64,000 nt of DNA, taken from contig JAUJEB010000006.1 in the NCBI GenBank assembly GCA_030442055.1, forward strand, positions 186,001 through 250,000, written 5' to 3'. The notes under the pieces were generated by a model. That model was not told the origin of the DNA. It saw only the letters and a program-made list of their open reading frames with translations, and made no database searches. The stretch's first letter is position 1; every line of letters begins with the position of its first letter. Position numbers and translations under genes: made by a program. Shown in pieces: positions 1-7,374 of this stretch. The DNA is from Agaribacillus aureus. GTDB lineage: Bacteria > Bacteroidota > Bacteroidia > Cytophagales > Cyclobacteriaceae.

Positions 1-458
1 ATTTCGGGTTTATAGTCCGTGGCTTCTGCCACTGCATCAATCATATATTTCCATGCTTTTTGATAGTCTACCTGGAACAAATTGTCAAAACCGTCGGATA
101 GGGGACAGCAGGTTACCAGTGGCGCCCCTACAGCAATAGCATAATCCTTGGCATCTTTAATCAATTGTACAGCCTCCTTTCTCAGGTTTTCTTTTGGCCT
201 GGACAGGGCCCCCGGAACCCATTTGGTCTCTTTTTTAATGTTGGCATTCACGGCGGCGAACTCCAGCCCCATCTCCTGCATCAATGCTTTGGTCTGGCTG
301 GCTTCTTCAGTTTCATAGGGATATACAATTTCCACACCGGTAACACCATCTATGCGCTTCACAATTTCCAGTCTTTCCCTTAACCCGATAGGTTCCTGAT
401 ATTCCGAAAAACGATCTTGTGTTTTGCTCAAAAAAGCGGTTATAATGCTCTGCTTCAT
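1..458 (-). CDS. Sugar isomerase/epimerase-like TIM-barrel protein, 3' end cut by window edge
   Basis: The reading frame opens at an ATG at 458 on the minus strand and runs off the window start, so about 152 N-terminal residues are visible. They begin MKQSIITAFLSKTQDRF and include an MDGVTGVEIVYP-like first strand/helix, an FAAVNANI strand and a GAPLVTCCPL strand. That alternation is typical of the xylose-isomerase-like (AP endonuclease family 2) TIM barrel used by sugar-phosphate isomerases and epimerases. It is the last visible gene of a minus-strand operon with the lyxose-isomerase-like cupin (36 bp gap), the MFS transporter and the GntR regulator. A cytoplasmic role in isomerising an imported sugar is inferred from the context. 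The metal ligands lie in the missing C-terminal part, so the exact reaction cannot be named. Confidence 0.7.
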   Translation of the reverse strand, partial: MKQSIITAFLSKTQDRFSEYQEPIGLRERLEIVKRIDGVTGVEIVYPYETEEASQTKALMQEMGLEFAAVNANIKKETKWVPGALSRPKENLRKEAVQLIKDAKDYAIAVGAPLVTCCPLSDGFDNLFQVDYQKAWKYMIDAVAEATDYKPE

Positions 459-494
459 TTACTTGCGTAGGTTATTTATGTGTTTAATTTTTTT

Positions 495-1055
495 TCAATG
501 AGTGTTCGAGGATGGTTCTTCTATAATAGTCTCTCTCACAATTTTTGGGTCGGTAAACTGATCATTCAAATCGGTTACCGTTGTTGAAAAAGAGTACATT
601 ACAGCACCTTCCTCCCCGGCTTGAAACCAGTGTTTTGTACCGGCGGGTAAGATAAGCTGGGCCCCGGGTTTCATAACAATCTCGTTTCGCATCGTATAAC
701 AATCCTGTTTGCCATCTACAATAAACCCTTCCTTCATCGTGTTCTTCCCCGGAATGTAGAACCTTAGGTTTCCACTAATAGCCCGGATGACCTCTTCCTT
801 TCCGGGATCATTTCCAACGGTCGGATGCCAATGCTCCGGCTCGGTCTGGTTGGGCAAAAGCACCAAAATTTTGCCTGCAATCCTGTCGGTCTGAAATAGG
901 GTCAAAATTTGCACCCCCTCTTTTTTTAAACGGCTCAGACCAAAATCTGCTGCCGTTATATTTTTTTTATCCTCTGGGGTGAGCAACAGGCCGGCGGCCT
1001 CTATCATTTCAATGGATTTGTCACAGACTTCCTTAAATTCTTTAAACTTTATCAT
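495..1055 (-). CDS. Cupin protein of the D-lyxose ketol-isomerase type
   Basis: The 186-residue protein has a single cupin barrel. An EHWHP segment followed by a conserved Glu (GKEEVIRAISG) and a later PAGTKHWFQAG segment supply the His, His, Glu, His metal set that is usual for small D-lyxose/D-mannose isomerases. Those enzymes interconvert an aldose and a 2-ketose (lyxose/xylulose, mannose/fructose). The length is close to the roughly 170-residue family norm. It lies 10 bp downstream of the MFS transporter gene and 36 bp before the TIM-barrel isomerase, so the operon probably imports a sugar and isomerises it. The substrate cannot be read from the sequence. A generic sugar-binding or regulatory cupin remains possible. 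Confidence 0.6.
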   Translation of the reverse strand: MIKFKEFKEVCDKSIEMIEAAGLLLTPEDKKNITAADFGLSRLKKEGVQILTLFQTDRIAGKILVLLPNQTEPEHWHPTVGNDPGKEEVIRAISGNLRFYIPGKNTMKEGFIVDGKQDCYTMRNEIVMKPGAQLILPAGTKHWFQAGEEGAVMYSFSTTVTDLNDQFTDPKIVRETIIEEPSSNTH

Positions 1056-1065
1056 TGATCGTTTC

Positions 1066-2328
1066 TTAGTTCAATACCAGTGGCTTTTGAGGTTTTACGG
1101 CCAACCAAATAGGTATGGCCAGTATATTAAGTACCGCCGCCAAAATGAAAAACGGCGTATTGGACCCGGTAAAGGCAACCATATACGGAAAGGCCAAAGC
1201 GGTAAAAAAGGACCCCAGGTTTCCGGCCATGTTCATGGTACCGCTGACGGTACCCGAGTGTTCTTTTCCAATATCCAAACAGGTGGACCACGAAGGGCTC
1301 AAAGTCATATCTGCTCCGAAAACGGCAAGCGATATAAAAATCACCGCTCCGGTAACTTCTTCCATATAAATGCTGGCAAGGATCCCTATAGCTGCCAGGC
1401 AAAACCCTATAATGGCCGGAAGCTTTCGGGATAAGTCCCATTTGCCCATGCGATAGATCAGGTCTACCAGCCACCCGGAGAACCAATTTCCCAAGGCACC
1501 AAAAACAAAAGGTGCGGAAGCATGGAATCCCGCTTCTACGACATCCAGGTTATACTTTGCCTTTAAATGGGGGAACAACCAGGTCAGGCAAAAAAAGAAA
1601 GTGAAGTTACTGCTGAAATACTGTCCCATCATCAGCCACATGCCCCCGGACGAAAACAGTTTCTTGAACGAAATGGATTCCCTTGTTCCTTTTTCATTTT
1701 TTGTACCCTCCTGAATGATCTTTAATTCGGAACCGGTAACCCCAGCATGCTCTTTTGGATTATCACGATACCACCAATACCATAGTAAAGCCCAGAGAAT
1801 TCCTACGGCCCCTAAAATCATGAAACTCATTCTCCAACTCGTCAAGTCAATCAGCCATGCTGCAAAAGGCAATGCAATGGCTGCCCCGATTCTACCTCCC
1901 GAAAAATTTATACCATGCACCAGACCTCTTTCCTTTGCCGGGATCCAATTAAAAATAGCGCTGGCCATTCCAGGAAATGCACCAGCTTCTCCAGCCCCAA
2001 AGAGAAAACGGACAATTAAGAGTCCAATGAAGTTAAAGACGGCTCCGGTCAAGGCCGTAAAAATGGACCAGATACTGACGACTGCGGTAAGCACCTTTCT
2101 TGCCCCCAATTTATCGGCCAGGTATCCGGAAGGTGTTTGAAACATGGCATATCCCAGCGCAAAAATGGATAGCGCCCAGCCCATTTGTTTGTCTGACAAT
2201 CCCAAATCATTGGCTACCGGATCCTTGGCAACAGAAATCAGTATCCTGTCAAACAACACGATCATGGCCAGTACGAATGTTCCAAAGACCATTCGGTACC
2301 TTACCGGAAAAAGGCTCCTGTCATTCAT
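1066..2328 (-). CDS. MFS transporter, anion:cation symporter (hexuronate/glucarate-like) type
   Basis: The 420-residue membrane protein has about 12 hydrophobic segments. The first half carries the MFS signature GYLADKLGARKV between helices 2 and 3, and a GAGEAGAFPGM segment typical of the anion:cation symporter (ACS) family of hexuronate, glucarate and galactonate carriers. Its start overlaps the end of the GntR gene by 8 bp (ATGAATGA), so translation is probably coupled. The likely substrate is a sugar acid or sugar handled by the two downstream isomerase-like proteins; this is inferred from position. It should act in the inner membrane as a proton symporter. Confidence 0.8.
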   Translation of the reverse strand: MNDRSLFPVRYRMVFGTFVLAMIVLFDRILISVAKDPVANDLGLSDKQMGWALSIFALGYAMFQTPSGYLADKLGARKVLTAVVSIWSIFTALTGAVFNFIGLLIVRFLFGAGEAGAFPGMASAIFNWIPAKERGLVHGINFSGGRIGAAIALPFAAWLIDLTSWRMSFMILGAVGILWALLWYWWYRDNPKEHAGVTGSELKIIQEGTKNEKGTRESISFKKLFSSGGMWLMMGQYFSSNFTFFFCLTWLFPHLKAKYNLDVVEAGFHASAPFVFGALGNWFSGWLVDLIYRMGKWDLSRKLPAIIGFCLAAIGILASIYMEEVTGAVIFISLAVFGADMTLSPSWSTCLDIGKEHSGTVSGTMNMAGNLGSFFTALAFPYMVAFTGSNTPFFILAAVLNILAIPIWLAVKPQKPLVLN

Positions 2329-2956
2329 TTATTTGTTTTAATATCAACTGTTTTGTCTTCTCCAGGTGCTCCCTGGCCAGTGATTCGGCTAAATCCACCT
2401 CTTTGTTTTCAATAGTCTGGATAATGTTCAAGTGCTCCGGAAGGGTCTCATCCGGAGCGCGTAGAAGGCCGATCAGGTCTATACAGACCAAAAGATTTCC
2501 CTGGCGGAAAAGCTTATGTAAAAAACTGTTGCCACTGCCCTTCATGATGGCATCATGAAACATAGCATCGGCTTGCTGGTAATCCTTTTCATCTATTTCG
2601 CCTCGGAGAAAAGGAAGGAACAACTGTCTTAATTCCTCCACTTCCTCAGCTGAAGCGCGTTCTGCAAATAGCCGGACTGCCGTTCCCTCCAGCGCTATCC
2701 TGCAATCATAAATTTCCAACATCTCCTTATCAGTGAATTCTTTCACTATGACCCCTTTTCGCGGTAAGGACTCTATAAGTCCTTCACCCTCCAGCATCTG
2801 GAGTGCAGACCGTAAGGGTGTTCTGCTAATGCCCAGGTCGTCGGCAAGCCTGTCCTGAACGATTTTCTGTCCCGGGAGTAGCTCTTTTAGCATAATCATG
2901 GATTTGACCTTTTGATAGGCTTGAGCACTTAGTTCGTTGTTAAAAATCTTATCCAT
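2321..2956 (-). CDS. GntR-family transcriptional regulator, FCD type
   Basis: The 211-residue protein has an N-terminal winged helix (residues about 8-75, with LADDLGISRTPLRSALQMLEGEGLIESLPRKG) and a C-terminal all-helical FCD ligand domain carrying DAMFHDAIMKGSGN and a late AREHLE motif, whose Asp/His residues normally bind a metal and a small organic acid. It is the first gene of the operon with the MFS transporter, the cupin and the TIM-barrel protein. A perfect 14-bp palindrome lies 17 bp upstream of its start codon, so negative autoregulation relieved by a sugar-derived acid is a reasonable inference. Confidence 0.85.
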   Translation of the reverse strand: MDKIFNNELSAQAYQKVKSMIMLKELLPGQKIVQDRLADDLGISRTPLRSALQMLEGEGLIESLPRKGVIVKEFTDKEMLEIYDCRIALEGTAVRLFAERASAEEVEELRQLFLPFLRGEIDEKDYQQADAMFHDAIMKGSGNSFLHKLFRQGNLLVCIDLIGLLRAPDETLPEHLNIIQTIENKEVDLAESLAREHLEKTKQLILKQINE

Positions 2957-2972
2957 GAAATCCTTTTTTGTG

Positions 2973-2986
2973 TACCGTATACGGTA
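2973..2986. promoter_or_regulatory. Palindromic operator candidate for the GntR regulator
   Basis: The sequence TACCGTATACGGTA is a perfect 14-bp palindrome, directly followed by a second overlapping GTATAC (2984-2989). GTATAC-centred palindromes are typical operators of FCD-type GntR proteins such as UxuR/ExuR. It sits 17 bp upstream of the regulator start codon, where bound repressor would block the operon promoter. Binding is inferred. Confidence 0.6.
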
Positions 2987-3200
2987 TACGAATATACTGA
3001 ATTCAATGGCGTTTACAAACTAAATCTGATATTAGTAATGCTTAGCGTCTTTATCAGGCGTTAATTTTCCCTGTCTGATGATAATAATTACCCGCTCGAT
3101 GGGCTGTCTTTGGATGAGGAAGAGAGGAAAGGACATGACAGGGGTAGAACAGAAGAAATCAGTGGCGATGCGGAACGATAGCTTTAGCGCATTGCTATGA

Positions 3201-4169
3201 TTAATTCTTTATACGTTCTAAAAATGCATAAACCTCTGCCTGACTCGATGCCATTGCCTTCTGATTTCCTGCTGTACTGCCGCCAAATGGGAATCGATAC
3301 TTTTCTCCATTCATTCGGACGGGTTGCTCCCGCCGAAAACTGGCAGGTGGCTCATCTCCAAAGAATAAGAATTGATGGCCGGCATCCCGATAAGCAATAT
3401 TTTTTATTTGGGCAGCCGGATCGGCATTTCTCATCCTTGATTCTATCAGATTGGCCATTTTCGTAGATGGCCATACTTCGTCTTCGGTCCCTGATAAGAG
3501 TAGCACAGGACATTGAATTTGCGCAACTGCTATCATGGAAGAATCAAGGATTTCTTCATTTTCAAGCAGGGGTGTATAATAACTTACAAAGTCAATAAAT
3601 CCGCCTTCTTCGGGTAACACTTTTATCGGAGCAAATGGAATGGGTATGCCATTTAGCGTCCAAGAGGATTTTAGTTCATCCTGGTTCCTGTTAAAGAGGG
3701 ATTCAGGAACAACCAGGCACGATGGTGAATAGGCAATTATCCCGTTAATATTGTCATAGGTGCTTGCATAAAGCAATGATAGTTCAGCCCCTCTTGAAGG
3801 ACCAAGAAGAACAATTTTTCTATCTTCTCCATGCAGCTCTTCGCGGGCCCAGCTAATGATGGCGTGGAAATACTCCAGGGGAATTTCTTCTATTCTATTT
3901 GGCAAGTTGTTAATCCCGGTATAGGCAATGGATAACACATCATAGCCGTTTTTTACAAGCGGGTAAGCATATTTATTGGGCAAATAACCTCCGGTCGAAC
4001 CGGGGACAAAGACTACTATCGGATTTGATAAATTAGAATCCTGTGTTATTAATAAAATATTAAAGTGCTCATTTTCTACCCGCTCGATGAAAATGCCTTC
4101 CGGGATTTTAGAACAGGCCAAAAGTAGCAGGAAAGAAAGCGGGGCTATCTGTTTCATAAAACTGATCAT
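3201..4169 (-). CDS. Lipoprotein alpha/beta hydrolase, acyl-CoA thioester hydrolase (BAAT C-terminal) like
   Basis: I place the start at 4169 (MISFMKQIAPLS) because an AGGATATT stretch precedes it and this avoids the overlap with the HxlR gene that the longer start at 4202 would give. The protein opens with a hydrophobic leader ending LLLLAC, a lipobox, so it is probably membrane anchored. The hydrolase fold shows a GPSRGAELSLL nucleophile elbow, an LLLSGTEDEVWPS strand with the acidic residue and a late DAGHQF histidine. This order and spacing resemble the C-terminal domain of acyl-CoA thioester hydrolases/bile-acid-CoA:amino-acid N-acyltransferases. Bacterial members are mostly of unknown substrate. 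Confidence 0.7.
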   Translation of the reverse strand: MISFMKQIAPLSFLLLLACSKIPEGIFIERVENEHFNILLITQDSNLSNPIVVFVPGSTGGYLPNKYAYPLVKNGYDVLSIAYTGINNLPNRIEEIPLEYFHAIISWAREELHGEDRKIVLLGPSRGAELSLLYASTYDNINGIIAYSPSCLVVPESLFNRNQDELKSSWTLNGIPIPFAPIKVLPEEGGFIDFVSYYTPLLENEEILDSSMIAVAQIQCPVLLLSGTEDEVWPSTKMANLIESRMRNADPAAQIKNIAYRDAGHQFLFFGDEPPASFRREQPVRMNGEKYRFPFGGSTAGNQKAMASSQAEVYAFLERIKN

Positions 4170-4179
4170 AATATCCTGG

Positions 4180-4521
4180 CTAAATAACGTTTCCTTCTTC
4201 ATCGAATTTCATATATTGCTCTCCCCAGGCTTGCATTGAATCGATAATTGGAAAAATAGAATAACCTTTTTCAGTAATAAAGTACTCAACTCTGGGAGGT
4301 ATCTCGGGATAAATTTTGCGTGTGATGAGACCATCGGCTTCGAGCTCTCTAAGTTGCTTGGTAAGCATTTGTTTGCTAATACCATAAACTCCGCGCCTTA
4401 ACAGACCGAATCGATTAATGTCCATGGAGATGAGGTAGAGCATAATAGGTTTCCACTTGCCCCCGATGGTTCGCATCGTATAATCTATGGGAGACGCTGA
4501 CCGTATTCGATATTTTTCCAT
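4180..4521 (-). CDS. HxlR-family winged-helix transcriptional regulator
   Basis: The 113-residue protein contains the HxlR hallmarks: IGGKWKPIMLYLI, FGLLRRGVYGISKQMLTKQLRELEADGLI, a PRVEYFITEKG wing, and a C-terminal helix ending with WGEQYM. It is transcribed away from the thioredoxin gene, with about 120 bp between the starts, and it is followed by the hydrolase lipoprotein. HxlR proteins often sense aldehydes or thiol stress and regulate divergent genes, so control of the neighbouring thioredoxin is plausible but inferred. No N-terminal redox cysteine is visible; position 5 is Ile. Confidence 0.85.
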   Translation of the reverse strand: MEKYRIRSASPIDYTMRTIGGKWKPIMLYLISMDINRFGLLRRGVYGISKQMLTKQLRELEADGLITRKIYPEIPPRVEYFITEKGYSIFPIIDSMQAWGEQYMKFDEEGNVI

Positions 4522-4643
4522 AAAAAATACTTTTATAACCGATTGATAATCAACTATAGTCTATTAATTATGACTAGGTAATCTTTATGTAACTACTTTC
4601 AAATATAGAACTAATTAGTGACTTTTGAGGAAAAAGACTGAAT
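4522..4643. promoter_or_regulatory. Divergent promoter region between HxlR and thioredoxin genes
   Basis: This AT-rich 122-bp spacer contains the only upstream DNA of both divergent genes. It has short imperfect repeats around CAACTATAGTCTATTAATTATGACTAG, which could hold an HxlR operator. No clear Bacteroidota -7/-33 pair was fixed. Confidence 0.4.
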
Positions 4644-4961
4644 ATGACACTTGAATTAACAGATCAAAATTTTGAGACACTGGTACTCAATAACGCCCAA
4701 CCCGCTGTCATTGATTTCATGGCAGTATGGTGTGCTCCCTGTAGGGTGGTTAGTATGGCGCTTGAAATTATGGCCGAGGAATATGATGGGCAAGCCATTA
4801 TTGGCAAAGTAGATGTTGATACCAATCCGGAGCTTATTTCAAAATTCGGCGTTCGAAATATGCCAACGATATTGTACCTGAAAGATGGAGAGGTGGTAGA
4901 CAGGCATGTCGGCGCTACCTCTAAAGTGGTATTGGAAGAAAAGCTAAAGGCCATTTTGTAA
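4644..4961 (+). CDS. Thioredoxin with CAPC active site
   Basis: The 105-residue protein spans a full thioredoxin fold: a DFMAVWCAPCRVV active-site segment with cysteines at residues 30 and 33, a KVDVDTNPELISKFGVRNMPTILYLKDG segment with the cis-proline, and a final helix. The usual CGPC is replaced by CAPC, which is seen in some thioredoxin-like proteins and could shift the redox potential. There is no signal peptide, so it should act in the cytoplasm as a disulfide reductase. It is a single gene divergent from the HxlR regulator. Confidence 0.9.
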   Translation: MTLELTDQNFETLVLNNAQPAVIDFMAVWCAPCRVVSMALEIMAEEYDGQAIIGKVDVDTNPELISKFGVRNMPTILYLKDGEVVDRHVGATSKVVLEEKLKAIL

Positions 4962-5100
4962 AACCTTCAATGGCGGGAATACCGATCTTGATTTTTATGT
5001 TATGGTGAGGTTTCCCGCTTTCCTGTGAGGTTGTAGAGAATTCCACACCTGGCATTATCTTTTTTCATAATCCTTACCCGAAAGTTTGCTAAAATATAGG

Positions 5101-5430
5101 TTATAAATTTATTTTAATTTGATATTGAAGCGGATTGGCATAGGCAACGATGACATAATTTCCAAGTCTTCGTTCCGCTTTATACAAGCGCTCTAATTGG
5201 TCATCTTGCAATACGGCGGATTTAAAAACTGAACAAAGGCCGTTTGGTTTTCCCTTGGGTGTATAATTAGGACCCTTATAGATTGCTACATTAATTCCTA
5301 GTATTTTCATCAAAGCATTTGCTTCTCTTACAATCTGTTCGGTAGGTTCAGCGAGTTCACTTAAATCAATGATGCCCCTGTATTTTGACGGTAGCCAGGC
5401 CGGATAAAAATTATTTTCGATGTATTTCAT
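5101..5430 (-). CDS. Hypothetical protein, possibly a remnant
   Basis: The reading frame could start at 5511, but its first codons lie in sequence shared with the dispersed repeat copies at 5512-5703 and 7142-7286, so the ATG at 5430 (MKYIENNFYPAW) is the better start, giving about 109 residues. No domain is recognised. The protein has mixed helix and strand character, with IVREANALMKILGINVAIYKG in the middle and an abrupt end at YANPLQYQIKINL. No neighbour is close enough to form an operon. It may be a shortened remnant of a larger gene. Confidence 0.4.
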   Translation of the reverse strand: MKYIENNFYPAWLPSKYRGIIDLSELAEPTEQIVREANALMKILGINVAIYKGPNYTPKGKPNGLCSVFKSAVLQDDQLERLYKAERRLGNYVIVAYANPLQYQIKINL

Positions 5431-5511
5431 TGGAATAAGTTGTTCTTTGGTGGTGTATCTATGTATAATCTCTAACGTCCCCGTCCGGGTGTGGTTTAAT
5501 CCACCTTCCAT

Positions 5512-5703
5512 GTCAGACCAACGTCAATCAGTACACTCACTTGAGCATAATTCCCAGCATTGATGGAAAGATGGTCATGCACTTTCTTAACCTAATAAGC
5601 AGGTTTAAAAATTGATGTTGTTTCCAGTGACTAGCCGGCATTCAAATGCCTCGTGGGTGTTCCAAGATAAAATAGATAGGTTTAGAGCGTGTTGCACCTA
5701 GTC
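5512..5703 (+). repeat. Dispersed repeat copy A
   Basis: This is one of three same-orientation intergenic copies (others at 7142-7286 and 8706-8837). It opens with a GTCAGACCAACGTCAATC-like edge and has a conserved core around AGCCGGCATTCAAATGCC and CCTCGTGGG at about 5632-5660, then AAATAGATAGGTTTAGAG, and ends near CACCTAGT. The GGCATTCAAATGCC part is a near-perfect palindrome. Copy A is about 45 bp longer than the others in its 5' half. Confidence 0.75.
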
Positions 5704-5717
5704 GGAACGGCATCAGC

Positions 5718-6509
5718 CTATGTAGCGTAGTGACTGTTATCTCTTTTTTCACTTTGTTCGAGTATTTCCAAAATAAACTTATCGTATTCATTGCCCATTG
5801 GAATGTCCATGTCCACTTTGATGCATCGTCTCATTGTAGGAACTTCGACTTTTTTGATCGGATTCCAACCCTTCTTTTCAAAATTGATCCAGTAAAAACC
5901 AATCCCTCTTTTTTGCCAGTTTGGAAGTTCGTTGAAGTTATTTCCATTACTAAACAAAAGTTCATTTTTGAATGAGGTTGATTTCCCTTCTATTTCCTCG
6001 GTCGCCTCAGTGGCCGATTTGCCTTTTTCGCGGAGAAGCCAGTAACAATGAGAGTTAAGCGCATTTCGATGTGCATCTTCATTTCTCCATCGGAAATAAT
6101 TTACAACATCCTGCTTTCTAGGGAGTTGTGAAATTCGACAGTCAAATGCGGCAATATCTCCAAGTCCTAATGTGAATTTAGCACTGGCTTCTCCGGCAAG
6201 AACTGAGTTGTATTTTCGGGTTTTTCGAGAAAATGTGTCTTCATTCAGATCAAATAACAAAGAAATTTCATCACTTTCGGTAAAACCATATATAACTTTA
6301 AATCCACAATTCATTAAGTGTTTTACGGTCTCAACCATTAGGTCTCTAAAATTTTCATCAAATGGCCTTTTGAAGTTGTGCTTTTCCTTGGTTAGTTTCG
6401 TGAAACTTCTTCCATCTATTCTAGCCACCATATAAATATTTGGAGGCACACAGAAATCATGTGAAGTTTCATATACTCTGAGCTTTTTATCTAATTCATC
6501 GAATTTCAT
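5718..6509 (-). CDS. Thg1-like tRNA(His) guanylyltransferase / 3'-5' RNA polymerase
   Basis: The 263-residue protein matches the Thg1 family along its length. An N-terminal RIDGRSFTKLTK segment carries the first metal-binding Asp (residue 32), GFTESDEISLLF carries the second Asp/Glu pair (residues 80-81), and HRNALN at 147-152 replaces the eukaryotic HINNLYN motif. Thg1 proteins add nucleotides to tRNA 5' ends in the 3'-5' direction. Bacterial Thg1-like proteins repair 5'-truncated tRNAs rather than adding G-1, which bacteria encode. The gene overlaps the upstream polynucleotide-kinase-like gene by 14 bp, so both are likely translated together. The pair is flanked by dispersed repeats. Confidence 0.9.
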   Translation of the reverse strand: MKFDELDKKLRVYETSHDFCVPPNIYMVARIDGRSFTKLTKEKHNFKRPFDENFRDLMVETVKHLMNCGFKVIYGFTESDEISLLFDLNEDTFSRKTRKYNSVLAGEASAKFTLGLGDIAAFDCRISQLPRKQDVVNYFRWRNEDAHRNALNSHCYWLLREKGKSATEATEEIEGKSTSFKNELLFSNGNNFNELPNWQKRGIGFYWINFEKKGWNPIKKVEVPTMRRCIKVDMDIPMGNEYDKFILEILEQSEKRDNSHYAT

Positions 6510-6945
6510 CCTTCCAATCCTTTATTTCGAACCCCATGTTCTCTGATTTGACATGGTAAAGTTTATCATATCCTTCATTTAAACTTGGCAATTCCAATTT
6601 GCTATAGCATCCTTTTATGCCAATTTCCGGAATCCTTTCCTTTCCTTTTCTTGCTTTGTTTCGATCCAGTGCCTCCACCAGGGACAAATGAAAATAGTAC
6701 CCGATTACTTCATACTTTTTTGCTTTGGCAAGTACTATATATTTTTTTCGTTCTTCAGAAGTTGGATTAGTATTGTCAACCACAAATTGAGATTGTGTGG
6801 CAAGACATGTTTCTAAGAATTTATTTTCCTTATTTCTAGTATTCAAAAGGTCCATACTAATTCGAACATGACTATTGAAGAAATTTGTCTTGTAAAAGGT
6901 CGACTTACCAGTAGCTTGAATTCCTATAAAGATTATTGCTTGCAC
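6496..6945 (-). CDS. Polynucleotide-kinase-like P-loop ATPase paired with Thg1
   Basis: The 149-residue protein has a Walker A loop (GIQATGKST, residues 8-16), an ISMD segment where T4 Pnk-type kinases hold the catalytic Asp, a VVDNTNPTSEER segment typical of T4-Pnk/ZTA-like kinases, and a basic lid (NKARKGKERIP). Such proteins transfer the gamma-phosphate of ATP to 5'-OH nucleic acid ends. There is no phosphatase domain. It is the first gene of a bicistron with the Thg1-like protein (14-bp overlap). A 5'-phosphate is what Thg1 activates by adenylylation, so a joint RNA end-repair function is a sensible inference. Confidence 0.75.
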   Translation of the reverse strand: MQAIIFIGIQATGKSTFYKTNFFNSHVRISMDLLNTRNKENKFLETCLATQSQFVVDNTNPTSEERKKYIVLAKAKKYEVIGYYFHLSLVEALDRNKARKGKERIPEIGIKGCYSKLELPSLNEGYDKLYHVKSENMGFEIKDWKDEIR

Positions 6946-6985
6946 AAATTTTTAAGTTAGAAGAATTGGAGATAACAACCGGCTA

Positions 6986-7002
6986 GACACCACATTGTGG
7001 TG
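6986..7002. promoter_or_regulatory. Palindrome upstream of the kinase/Thg1 operon
   Basis: ACACCACATTGTGGTGT is a perfect 8-bp inverted repeat around one central base, placed 41 bp upstream of the kinase start codon. The position and symmetry fit a dimeric regulator binding site. No regulator gene is adjacent. Confidence 0.45.
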
Positions 7003-7141
7003 TATATATTTATTTTATCAAAACTCGAATCTAATTGATTTTTAATGAAATTCATATCTGTATTGGTCACATAAGTGTCTATTTCTATGGTCTTGTTTGA
7101 ATTATGCCCCCCATCTAGTTGTAGTTTAAACCCCATCTTCC

Positions 7142-7286
7142 TGTCGGACCAACGTAAATCAATGCTTGAAAATCAATAATCTAAGGATAGTCATTTTGAG
7201 ACGGTTTCAGATGGTGGGCCGGCATTTAAATACCTCGTGGAAGTTCCAAAATAAATAGGTGGGTGTAAGAGAATTCTATACCCAGT
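7142..7286 (+). repeat. Dispersed repeat copy B
   Basis: This copy begins TGTCGGACCAACGTAAATC and ends TATACCCAGT. It holds the core GGCCGGCATTTAAATACCTCGTGG and AAAATAAATAGGTGGGTGTAAG. Similarity to copy A continues about 25 bp further upstream (GTAGTTTAAACC against GTGGTTTAATCC). The 6946-7374 gap contains nothing else recognisable apart from the upstream palindrome. Confidence 0.75.
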
Positions 7287-7374
7287 ACTGGTTTGTCCAA
7301 ATACACTTAAACAAATCATAGTCCCAATAACAATATGCTTCCGCTTGACATTCCATACGGTCTTCTCTTTAAAC

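Noticed and set aside
1127-1486. Long frames opposite or inside the MFS, DgoD, GntP, ALDH and other genes
   Set aside because: They overlap well-supported genes, show no family motifs and follow the codon shadow of the real frame.
5431-5511. N-terminal extension of the hypothetical protein at 5101
   Set aside because: The extra codons adjoin and share sequence with the dispersed repeat region, and a good ATG exists at 5430.
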